Counted from the first letter of the stretch, positions 1 through 5,684 are shown. The stretch is 8,638 bases of DNA from Anaerolineales bacterium (GCA_012032575.1 JAAUSP010000312.1:1-8638), one strand, 5' to 3'. Notes: a model not told the origin generated them from the sequence alone. Numbers and translations are program-made.

Positions 1-49
1 AAACTGGAGTTTGGGAACGAGGAAAAAATTACACGGATTGGCTTTGGAT

Positions 50-196
50 TCACGTCTCTAGCGGCACCCGGACGACCACCCGGGTCCCCTGGCCGGGGGC
101 CGAGTCGACGGCCAGGTGGCCGCCCAGTTCCTCGGCTCGTTCGGCCATGAAGCGCAGGCCAAAGGTCGGGCCGGCGGTGGCGGCGGCCGGCGGTAA
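50..196 (-). pseudogene. C-terminal remnant of a NarL-class sensor histidine kinase
   Basis: The minus strand encodes about 48 residues that end the ATP-binding (HATPase_c) domain of a two-component histidine kinase. The segment FGLRFMAERAEELGG is followed by a short strand, the G2-box-like SAPGQGT and a final VRVPL strand, the usual close of NarL/DesK-type kinases. The reading frame stops at TGA (52-50). Going upstream it meets an in-frame TGA at 199-197, just before a hairpin and the start of lepB on the other strand. The N box, G1 box, H box and any sensor part are absent. It is either a decayed fragment cut by a rearrangement or a gene interrupted by an assembly or sequence error. It cannot be an active kinase as it stands. 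The 49 bases to its left hold nothing I recognise. Confidence 0.75.
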
Positions 197-210
197 TCAG
201 GTTAATGTGG

Positions 211-239
211 GGAGGGCAAAAGCTAAGCTTTTGCCCTCC
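211..239. repeat. 13-bp perfect hairpin in front of lepB
   Basis: GGAGGGCAAAAGC (211-223) and its exact reverse complement (227-239) flank a three-base TAA loop. The hairpin lies 29 bases before the lepB start. No proper T-run follows on either strand, so a classical intrinsic terminator is unlikely. It could be an mRNA 5'-end stabiliser, a protein-binding palindrome or a dispersed palindrome marking the junction with the truncated kinase gene. Confidence 0.6.
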
Positions 240-267
240 GCGAAAGTTTATTTTCTCTGGAGCGTGC

Positions 268-882
268 ATGTACCATCAGCAATTTGAGCCGAACAGCTAC
301 TACTATCTCGAACCAGAACCCAAACCAAAACCCTCTTTTCTCAAACGAGTTTTGCGCCTGGTGCGTGAAGTGCTGGAAACTATTGTTCCAGCCGTGCTGA
401 TTGCTTTACTGATCAATCTTTTTTTGGCTCAAGCTACGCGGGTGTATGGCCAGAGTATGGAGCCGAATCTTCATACCGATCAACGCCTGGTGGTGGAAAA
501 GCTGTCTTATAATCGGCACATCCGGCAAGTGCTGGGCTTAAGCGGCCCAGAGCGAGGCGATGTCGTTGTCATTCGGCTGGAAAGCCAGGGCGATGAACTG
601 CTCATCAAGCGGGTCATTGGGCTGCCGGGCGATGTAGTGGAAATTCACGATGGGTTGGTTTTTGTCAACGGCCAGGCCCTGAACGAACCTTATGTCGCCG
701 GGTATACCACCACCGGCTTTTTTGCCCCAACCACGATCCCGCCGCTGCAAATTTTTGTCCTGGGTGATAATCGCGGCTTCTCCAACGACTCGCGCAGCTT
801 TGGCGCTATTCCGCTGGAAGATGTGGTGGGCCGTGCCTGGTTTTCGTATTGGCCGCCCGGACAAATTGGTTTTATAAAATAG
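268..882 (+). CDS. lepB: Signal peptidase I
   Basis: A type I signal peptidase of 204 residues. It cleaves signal peptides from exported proteins at the outer face of the cytoplasmic membrane with a Ser/Lys dyad. The N-terminus is a charged, Pro/Lys-rich tail (EPEPKPKP), followed by one membrane segment at about residues 38-55. Conserved boxes follow in order: GQSMEPN with nucleophile Ser63; ERGDVVV; LIKRVIGLPGD with general base Lys114; and GDNRG-SNDSRSFG near residues 167-179. The protein ends in VVGRAWFSYWPP, as in bacterial LepB/SipS. The ATG at 268 is chosen because GGAG (259-262) lies 5 nt upstream. The longer reading from 205 would run through the hairpin and adds an atypical leader. 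The size fits single-span Gram-positive or Chloroflexota-type enzymes rather than the larger E. coli LepB. Confidence 0.95.
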   Translation: MYHQQFEPNSYYYLEPEPKPKPSFLKRVLRLVREVLETIVPAVLIALLINLFLAQATRVYGQSMEPNLHTDQRLVVEKLSYNRHIRQVLGLSGPERGDVVVIRLESQGDELLIKRVIGLPGDVVEIHDGLVFVNGQALNEPYVAGYTTTGFFAPTTIPPLQIFVLGDNRGFSNDSRSFGAIPLEDVVGRAWFSYWPPGQIGFIK

Positions 883-884
883 CA

Positions 885-943
885 GGAAGTTGGAAGGCTG
901 GCCGAGTGCCTGAAAAGCCCAACCTTCCAACCCTCCAACTTCC
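885..943. repeat. Imperfect inverted repeat after lepB
   Basis: A 17-base arm (885-901, GGAAGTTGGAAGGCTGG) matches the complement of 927-943 at 15 of 17 positions, with about 25 bases between. It fills the gap between lepB and the next gene. No T-run follows, so it resembles a dispersed GTTGGAAG-type palindrome more than an intrinsic terminator. Confidence 0.5.
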
Positions 944-951
944 CACCTTCT

Positions 952-1272
952 ATGAATCCCGGCGACACCCTGACTGGACGCGGCCTGTTATTGCAGCATG
1001 GCCGTCTGGTGGCCAATGTGGATTATCACCTGACCATCCCCCACCAGACCCATTTCATCATTGTTCCTCCCGGTGGCCTCACCAATGACTATGAAACCTA
1101 CCTGAGTGGCTTTATTCTGCTCACCCCGGCTGACGTTGCCAAAATTGACCTGACTGAATACACCCTGGAACTGGCCGACAAAACTAAAAAACCCATTTGG
1201 GTGGAGCGCCGTTACAAAGAGATCAACCATCACGGCGAAAAAAGGGTGTCGTTTTGGGTCAAGGTAATATAA
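952..1272 (+). CDS. Hypothetical protein, 106 residues
   Basis: I do not recognise a family. The protein is soluble and looks beta-strand rich: alternating hydrophobic stretches such as LLLQHGRLV, VDYHLTI and HFIIVPP, then a mixed-charge tail KKPIWVERRYKEI...KRVSFWVKVI. No signal peptide, membrane helix or cysteine motif is visible. The ATG at 952 has no Shine-Dalgarno match; the bases before it are pyrimidine-rich. It lies 69 nt after lepB on the same strand, separated by an inverted repeat, so co-transcription is possible but not shown. Its stop is 2 nt from the end of the convergent regulator gene. The amino acid make-up and uninterrupted frame favour a real gene, but the function is unknown. 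Confidence 0.6.
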   Translation: MNPGDTLTGRGLLLQHGRLVANVDYHLTIPHQTHFIIVPPGGLTNDYETYLSGFILLTPADVAKIDLTEYTLELADKTKKPIWVERRYKEINHHGEKRVSFWVKVI

Positions 1273-1274
1273 TT

Positions 1275-2054
1275 TCAGCCGCGCTGCCGTACTTGTAACA
1301 CTGCCTCAACCAGCGCCTCGTATTCTACCGGCGCAACCAGATATTTCGCTGCCCCGGCCTCGAAGGCGGCTTTTTTCATGTCCGGCTCATCCCAATGCGA
1401 AACAAACATGACCGGCAAATCGGGGAACTGCTGGCGAATGGCGCGGGTGGCTTCGACCCCGTTCATGCGCGGCATGCGGTAATCCATCAACACTACGTCA
1501 ATCAGCGCTCCGCTGGTTTGGATCAGTTCTAAAGCTTTCTCGCCGTCCGTGGCCTGTAATACTTTTAACCCGGCGGCTTGAAGCATTTGAACGTAAAGCT
1601 CGCGGGCATCGGGGGTGTCTTCCACCACCAGGGCCACGGCTGCCCCCCGTGCTACGGCTGTCGGTTCGGTCTCACGGCGTTTCTTGCTAAGTTGATCTAC
1701 AAGCTGCTGCACCAATTGCACTTCGGCTGCCGATAACTCCTGCACACTGAGCAATAACTTTTGCAAATCGCTGCGGCGCAGGGCCGCTTCCAACTCCGCT
1801 GTAATCTTACCCACTTCGATGGCCGAGACGTGGCCGGCCATTTCCAGAACCAGCAGCGGCTCTACCCCAAAAAATTCAGCCAGCTTGCGGCAGGTTTCCG
1901 GGCTGGCTTTAACCTCCGGATATTTCAGCAATTGGTAAAGGGTATTGGGGCTTAAGCCCGCCTCGATGGAGAGCCGCCGGGTGCTGTATTTTTCGCCGGT
2001 TCGTCCTGCCAGGGCTTCCCATTCAGTTTTTAACCACTGCCCAAATTCAGCCAT
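1275..2054 (-). CDS. HTH-receiver response regulator lacking the receiver switch lysine
   Basis: A 259-residue regulator with reversed architecture. An N-terminal XRE/Cro-like helix-turn-helix (about residues 24-75; recognition region SPNTLYQLLKYPEV) is followed by a helical linker (76-137) and a C-terminal CheY-like receiver (about 138-257). The receiver keeps the acidic pair Glu145-Asp146 (VVEDTPD), the phospho-acceptor Asp191 (LMDYRMP) and Ser219 in the Ser/Thr switch position (FVSH). Where the near-invariant lysine of the KP motif should be there is Ala241 (YLVAPVEYEAL). The ATG at 2054 is chosen because AGGAGA (2066-2061) lies 6 nt upstream. A TTG at 2105 would extend the frame by 17 residues but is less convincing. 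No kinase partner is adjacent. The gene diverges from the alpha/beta-hydrolase gene across a repeat-rich region that it probably binds (inference). Confidence 0.85.
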   Translation of the reverse strand: MAEFGQWLKTEWEALAGRTGEKYSTRRLSIEAGLSPNTLYQLLKYPEVKASPETCRKLAEFFGVEPLLVLEMAGHVSAIEVGKITAELEAALRRSDLQKLLLSVQELSAAEVQLVQQLVDQLSKKRRETEPTAVARGAAVALVVEDTPDARELYVQMLQAAGLKVLQATDGEKALELIQTSGALIDVVLMDYRMPRMNGVEATRAIRQQFPDLPVMFVSHWDEPDMKKAAFEAGAAKYLVAPVEYEALVEAVLQVRQRG

Positions 2055-2124
2055 CGCCTTTCTCCTAACCCCATAAAACTTCAAACGGGCTAACTCCTGA
2101 CTCAAACTTTAAGATTCACATTTT

Positions 2125-2154
2125 AGTATACACATTTCAATGAGAATAAGCAAT
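2125..2154 (-). promoter_or_regulatory. Putative promoter of the HTH-receiver gene
   Basis: On the minus strand TTGCTT lies 17 bp upstream of TATACT, a good -10 box with a weak -35. The -10 box overlaps one copy of the GTATACACATT repeat, and one arm of the 11-bp inverted repeat lies in the spacer. A protein bound there could repress. This is a sequence-pattern call only. Confidence 0.35.
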
Positions 2155-2186
2155 CTTAAAATTTGATACATTGGGGTCAATTCTCA

Positions 2187-2215
2187 TTGACTGCATAGGA
2201 AAAGTATGCTAATGT
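2187..2215 (+). promoter_or_regulatory. Putative promoter of the hydrolase gene
   Basis: TTGACT (2187-2192, five of six consensus bases) is followed after 17 bp by a weak TAATGT hexamer (2210-2215), which is preceded by TGC as in extended -10 promoters. The -35 overlaps the right arm of the 11-bp inverted repeat and the -10 overlaps the CTAATGT palindrome arm. If it is used, the leader is about 100 nt and contains the 2273-2298 hairpin. Confidence 0.3.
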
Positions 2216-2272
2216 AGCTTACGTATACACATTAGTATTTGTTAATGCATATTAAGATTTATAGATATGGAT

Positions 2273-2298
2273 GCACTGAACCTGTAACGGTTCGGTGC
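2273..2298 (+). repeat. Leader hairpin upstream of the hydrolase gene
   Basis: GCACTGAACC (2273-2282) pairs with GGTTCGGTGC (2289-2298) as a 10-bp stem with one G-T wobble and a six-base loop. It is followed by a T-rich but interrupted stretch (TTATTTTACAT) leading to the ATG 22 nt later. It could be a weak attenuator, an mRNA-stabilising stem or an operator. I see no known riboswitch consensus around it. Confidence 0.5.
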
Positions 2299-2319
2299 TA
2301 CCCTTATTTTACATATTGA

Positions 2320-3114
2320 ATGAGCGCGTTAATTATTGATGGAGATGTTGTTCACTACGAGGCTTTTGGGCGGGGTAAACCGGTGTTGTTTATTCATGGC
2401 TGGCTGGGTTCGTGGCGTTATTGGGTGCCCACTATGGAAACCCTGGCGGATAAATATCGCACTTACGCTCTTGATTTGTGGGGCTTTGGTGATACGGACA
2501 AATCCAAACCGCGCTACCACGTTTCCGATTATGTAACCTTAATTCATAACTTTGTCAATGCCCTGGGGATTCGCCAGTCGCCCATTGTGGGCCATGCCCT
2601 GGGCGCGGTGGTAGCGCTGCAATATGCTGCTGATTATCCTGACCAGCTTAAAAAAGTAGTTGCCGTCAACCCACCGCTCAAGCCCGATAGCCTCAGCCGC
2701 CGGTTGAATAGCTTTGGCAGTGATTCGATCCTGGCCAAAATGCTGTGGTGGCGGCAAATTGGCTACAAAGAAGTGCAAACAGAGGCAGAGAAAGCCACCC
2801 CTGAGGCCATGAGGCTGAGCGTGCAATCAGTCGGCCAGACCGAGGTAGGGGCGCACCTGCACCGGCTCAGCCAACTGGAAGCGTTGATGGTGCTGGCGGT
2901 TTACGGCGAAAAGGATGACTTGGTAGACCCTGGCCCTGCTCGCAGTTTGAACGGCCATTGGCCCAACATTCGCCCCATCGGCCTGGCCGATTCCAAACAT
3001 TTCCCCATGCTCGACGAAGCAGCCAAATTTAACCGCCTGCTCAAAGATTTTCTGGAAGCGGAAGATTTGTCCGCCCTGGAGATCAAAGCCGAGTGGCGGC
3101 GGCGCACCCGTTAA
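2320..3114 (+). CDS. Alpha/beta-hydrolase-fold protein with Ala at the nucleophile position
   Basis: A 264-residue protein with a clear alpha/beta-hydrolase fold-1 layout: oxyanion-hole loop HGWLGS (residues 26-31), strand-turn DLWGFGDTDK (52-61), nucleophile elbow VGHALG (90-95), a short helical cap (about 120-185), acid loop YGEKDDLVDP (Asp199, possibly Asp200) and DSKHFPMLDE with catalytic His227. The family's GHSxG serine is replaced by Ala93 (codon GCC, one base from TCC). Acid, histidine and oxyanion loop are all kept. Ordinary ester or epoxide hydrolysis through a serine or aspartate nucleophile is therefore not expected; a binding or signalling role is possible (inference). The ATG at 2320 has no Shine-Dalgarno match. 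The stop codon overlaps that of the convergent dehydrogenase gene within TTAA. Fold assignment is strong; function is open. Confidence 0.88.
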   Translation: MSALIIDGDVVHYEAFGRGKPVLFIHGWLGSWRYWVPTMETLADKYRTYALDLWGFGDTDKSKPRYHVSDYVTLIHNFVNALGIRQSPIVGHALGAVVALQYAADYPDQLKKVVAVNPPLKPDSLSRRLNSFGSDSILAKMLWWRQIGYKEVQTEAEKATPEAMRLSVQSVGQTEVGAHLHRLSQLEALMVLAVYGEKDDLVDPGPARSLNGHWPNIRPIGLADSKHFPMLDEAAKFNRLLKDFLEAEDLSALEIKAEWRRRTR

Positions 3115-3929
3115 TCTTGTCCGGTTGCCACTTCGCGAAATACCTCCGTCACCCCCACCCACTTCAAAAATCTATTCCCTAACTCCGGCCAGAGAGCATA
3201 AATAGCCAAGCCCAGCCGCGCCGGTCGAGGCGTGACCAGCAGCTCCTGCCGGTCCTGCCGAATGGCCCGCAGCACAGCCTGGGCTACGGCCTCTGGCGGA
3301 GACTCGCCCATCAGCCAGGGCGCGGACTGTCCCCCGTAATGATCCACAACATACCGGCCTCAGCGATGAAGCCGGGGCAAACTACCGAAACGCCGACCCC
3401 GGTTCCTTCCAGTTCGCCCCGCAGCGCGCCGGACCACTCGATCAGGGCGGCTTTGGTGGCTCCATACACGGCGTTGTAAGGCGGCGCTTTCTTGCCGGCA
3501 ATCGAGGCAATATTGACGATGTGGCCGCTCCCCCGCGCCAGCATCCCCGGCAGGGCGAGCCGGGTGAGCCATAACGGCGCAGTCAGGTTGGTCGTCACCA
3601 GCGCTTGAATCTCCGCCGGAGCGAGATGGGCAAAATGACTGACCTGCTCAATAGCGGCGTTGTTGACGAGAATATCAATTGGCCCCAGTTCAGCCTCGGC
3701 CCGCTGAAATAAAGACTCCACCTGGGATGCGTCGGTTAAATCGGCCGGCACAGTGATGGCCCGGATACCCAGCCGGGATAGTGACTGCGCTACCGCCTCC
3801 AGTTTGTCCGCCGACCGGGCTGCCAGAACCAGATTGACCCCCTTCGTGGGCCAACGTATGGGCGATGATGGGGCCAATCCCTCGTGACCCTCCGGTCAAA
3901 AGCGCATTTTTGCCTGCCAATAACCTCAT
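3111..3929 (-). CDS. Short-chain dehydrogenase/reductase, interrupted by two compensating frameshifts
   Basis: Read across two frame changes this is a full-length classical SDR of about 272 residues with a Rossmann fold. It shows TGGSRGIG (12-19, cofactor binding), an ADLTD motif near 63, NNAA (89-92), Ser142 in NIASIAG, and the catalytic pair Tyr155/Lys159 in YGATK, then CPGFIAEAGM. The AARS after the second strand suggests NADP(H), but the substrate cannot be read off. The first break is one extra base in a C5 run (3838-3842), after HTLAHEG. The second is one missing base near 3348-3349, after AGM. The two cancel in length, and everything between and after keeps SDR sequence. AAGG lies 5 nt before the ATG at 3929. 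The gene starts 14 nt after metB, so it should share the SAM-riboswitch transcript. It is a young pseudogene or carries sequencing errors. Confidence 0.82.
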
Positions 3930-3943
3930 GAGTACCTTAACTT

Positions 3944-5196
3944 CTATTGGGCCACCACCGGCTCTGCCGGATTGTGGCCATTGCCTTGAAACAGCGGCGA
4001 AGCCTGCCAGGTTTTATCTAACGCCTGAGCCAGATCGGCCAGCAAATCCTCGGCTGACTCAATGCCGACAGACAGGCGCACCAGGCTGTCGCTGATACCA
4101 ATTTCAGCCCGCTCCTCGCTCGATAACTCATAGTAGCTGATAATGGCCACCGGCTGCACCAGCGATTCGACCCCCCCCAGGCTGGCGGCCAGGTAAGGAA
4201 TCTGGAGCCGGTCGAGGAATTGACACATTCCCGCCAAATCGCTTTCCAACTCAAAACTAACCACCCCGCCAAACCCGCTCATTTGAGCCTTTGCTACGGC
4301 GTGGTCAGGATGATTCGGCAAACTGGGATGGTAGACTCGCCGGACGGCCGGATGCTGTGCCAGAAATTGAGCTACTTTCTCCGCCGTTTGGTTATGCCGC
4401 TGCACCCGCAGTTCCAGGGTTTTCAGGCCGCGCAGGAGCAGATAGCTGTCTGCGGGTCGCAGATCGGGCCGAGTAGCCCCCGCGCCTCACGAACCCCGCT
4501 GATCAGGTAGCTGGAGCCAATGACCACACCTGCCATCAAATCATTGTGACCGCCCATGTATTTGGTGGCCGAGTGGATCACAAAATCAACGCCATATTCA
4601 AGCGGGCGTTGGTTAATGGGGGTAGCAAAGGTGCTGTCTATCACCGTTTTGAGATTATGCTTTTTGGCAATCGCCACAACCTGCTCTAAATCCAGCACCC
4701 GGATGTAGGGATTGGTCGGCGACTCAGACAAGATAACTTTGGTGTTGGGCTGGATGGTCGCCGCCAGCGCGGCGTAATCTCCCATCGGCACGATGGTGGT
4801 TTCAACGCCGTAGCGGGCCAAAAACTGGGTGACAAGTTGGCGGGTCCGGCGGTAGCAGTCATCGGTCATAATCAGGTGGCTGCCGGCTGAAAGCAAACTG
4901 AGCAGGGTGGTTGTCACTGCCGCCATGCCGGTCGAGAAGAGACAGGCTGCCTCACCGCTGTCTAAATTAGCCAGTTTAGCTTCGGCTGCGGCAACGGTGG
5001 GGTTGCCATAGCGGCCATATTCTTCACGGCCCGGCTCATCGCCCCAGATATGAGCTTCCATGTAATCAATCAACTCCTGCGAGCTTTGGAAGGGATAGGT
5101 ACTTGTCGGAAAGATAGGGGTGGTAATGGCCTGGTGCGGCTTGACCCGCTGCTCACCGGCATGGACCACGCGGGTGCTGAAATTTGGTGCAGTCAT
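3944..5196 (-). CDS. metB: Cystathionine gamma-synthase-like PLP enzyme, interrupted by one frameshift
   Basis: A Cys/Met-metabolism PLP-dependent enzyme (trans-sulfuration family), about 417 residues once one missing base is restored. Seen: EYGRYGNPT (60-67, phosphate-binding Tyr/Arg), FSTGMAA (88-93), VIDSTFATP with Asp187, and SATKYMGGHND with the PLP lysine Lys212; the C-terminal half has the usual SLGGVESLVQP and DSLVRLSVGIE. The DDCYRRTRQ segment is like plant-type cystathionine gamma-synthases, which join an activated homoserine to cysteine in methionine synthesis. Methionine gamma-lyase or cystathionine gamma-lyase cannot be excluded, but the SAM riboswitch upstream favours synthesis. 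The frame breaks near 4443-4445, after GPICDPQTA, where restoring one base gives YLLLRGLKTLE. AAGGAG (5210-5205) lies 8 nt before the ATG. Decay and sequencing error are both possible. Confidence 0.88.
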
Positions 5197-5221
5197 CAGT
5201 TTTTCTCCTTATATAAAATAT

Positions 5222-5356
5222 TAACTACTTACCCCTCATGTCATTTCGAGGCTGAAAGCCGAGAAATCTCCTGATCCGTAGTTTGCAGGCAACGGTCTCA
5301 AAGATTTCTCGCTCCCTGCGTAGCGTGTCGCTCGAAATGACATGGCTGAGTAGTTA
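5222..5356. repeat. 135-bp nested palindromic (MITE-like) element in the metB leader
   Basis: Three pairs of exact inverted repeats nest in one another: TAACTACT (5222-5229) with 5349-5356; CATGTCATTTCGAG (5237-5250) with 5331-5344; and GAGAAATCT (5261-5269) with 5302-5310. The TGTCATTTCGAG...GAGAAATCT type is a dispersed palindromic repeat I recall from several bacterial genomes. No coding capacity is visible. It lies between the riboswitch terminator and the metB ribosome binding site, where a transcript would fold it into a long stem. Confidence 0.75.
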
Positions 5357-5369
5357 CAATTTGGTTACG

Positions 5370-5450
5370 TGACCGAAGACCGGGATTATTTTTTGCTCTT
5401 AGTATCATCGAGAAAAGAATATCCGGTCACCGGCCTCTCGTCCTCGGTCA
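5370..5450. repeat. Nested inverted repeats just past the riboswitch terminator
   Basis: TGACCGA (5370-5376) pairs with TCGGTCA (5444-5450), and inside it GACCGG (5378-5383) pairs with CCGGTC (5423-5428). GTGACCG (5369-5375) could pair instead with CGGTCAC (5424-5430). On the minus strand this fold begins where the terminator's U-tract ends. Its role is unknown; it may be a further dispersed palindrome. Confidence 0.35.
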
Positions 5451-5492
5451 AAAAAAAGGGCCTCTCATCCGGGTTAGATGAGAGGCCCTTTT
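5450..5492 (-). terminator. Riboswitch-controlled intrinsic terminator
   Basis: A 16-bp perfect stem (5477-5492 with 5454-5469, loop 5470-5476) is followed on the minus strand by eight Us (5457-5450), a textbook intrinsic terminator. Its 5' arm holds CTCTCATC (complement of 5477-5484), which exactly matches GATGAGAG, the 3' strand of SAM-I helix P1 (5560-5553). With P1 open (low SAM) that strand can pair with the terminator arm and prevent termination. With SAM bound the terminator can form. On the plus strand only four Ts follow the stem, so termination that way would be weaker. Confidence 0.85.
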
Positions 5493-5505
5493 GGCGGCGC
5501 TCTAT

Positions 5506-5539
5506 AAAAAAGCCCCTTCCAAAAGAAGAGGCCAGGGGC
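5506..5539 (-). terminator. Possible first, upstream terminator of the leader
   Basis: On the minus strand GCCCCT (5539-5534) pairs with AGGGGC (5517-5512), and six Us follow at once (5511-5506). The loop is large and the stem only 6 bp, so it is weaker than the terminator at 5450-5492. With that one it would form a tandem pair behind the SAM aptamer. Confidence 0.5.
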
Positions 5540-5552
5540 GCTAACGCTTTCG

Positions 5553-5684
5553 CTCTCATCTTCCAGAAATAGTTCTGCCGGAATTGGCACCGAAAACATC
5601 AGTTGAACAGCAAGCTAAGCTGTTTAACCGCGCCAGGTTGCCGGGGTTTCTTTGGGCCGGTCCCTCCACCCCTCTGGATGAGCA
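5553..5684 (-). promoter_or_regulatory. SAM-I (S-box) riboswitch upstream of metB
   Basis: The minus strand carries the SAM-I aptamer landmarks in order. P1 is CTCATC (5682-5677) pairing with GATGAG (5560-5555). Next come AGAGGGGT and the core GGAGGGACCGGCCC (5667-5654), then AAACCCCGGCAACC (5649-5636) closing P2 and starting P3. P3 has a perfect AACAGC/GCTGTT stem (5624-5619 with 5611-5606). Then follows GGTGCCAATTCCGGCAGAA (5591-5573), with P4 formed by CAGAA/TTCTG (5577-5573 with 5568-5564), and finally GGAAGATGAGAG. These match the S-box consensus familiar from Bacillus yitJ-type leaders. Known of the family: SAM binding stabilises P1 and favours termination of methionine and sulfur genes. 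The next gene in this direction is metB, with the dehydrogenase behind it. A CATAAT -10-like box at 5700-5695 lies at the right distance from the aptamer; no good -35 is visible. Confidence 0.93.

Larger units (their letters stand above)
2055..2319. promoter_or_regulatory. Divergent control region with repeated operator-like motifs
   Basis: This AT-rich 265-bp gap separates the HTH-receiver gene from the hydrolase gene. Visible symmetry: TCAATGAGAAT at 2137-2147 with its exact complement at 2180-2190; TTTAAGATT at 2108-2116 with its complement at 2152-2160, and the core TTAAGATT again at 2252-2259; GTATACACATT as an exact direct repeat at 2126-2136 and 2223-2233; and CTAATGT at 2209-2215 with its complement at 2229-2235. 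Such nested repeats are typical of regulator binding sites. The HTH-receiver protein is the obvious candidate ligand, but that is inference. Confidence 0.55.

Noticed and set aside
205..267. Longer start for signal peptidase I
   Set aside because: It would translate the perfect hairpin; the ATG at 268 has GGAG at proper spacing.
538..1016. Minus-strand open frames across the lepB gene
   Set aside because: They are antisense shadows of the signal peptidase gene, which has all its catalytic boxes.
2055..2105. TTG start adding 17 residues to the HTH-receiver regulator
   Set aside because: The ATG at 2054 has AGGAGA 6 nt upstream and begins the domain sensibly.
5369..5572. Plus-strand open frame of 67 codons
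   Set aside because: It runs through the terminator stem and its A/T tracts, and no initiation signal is present.
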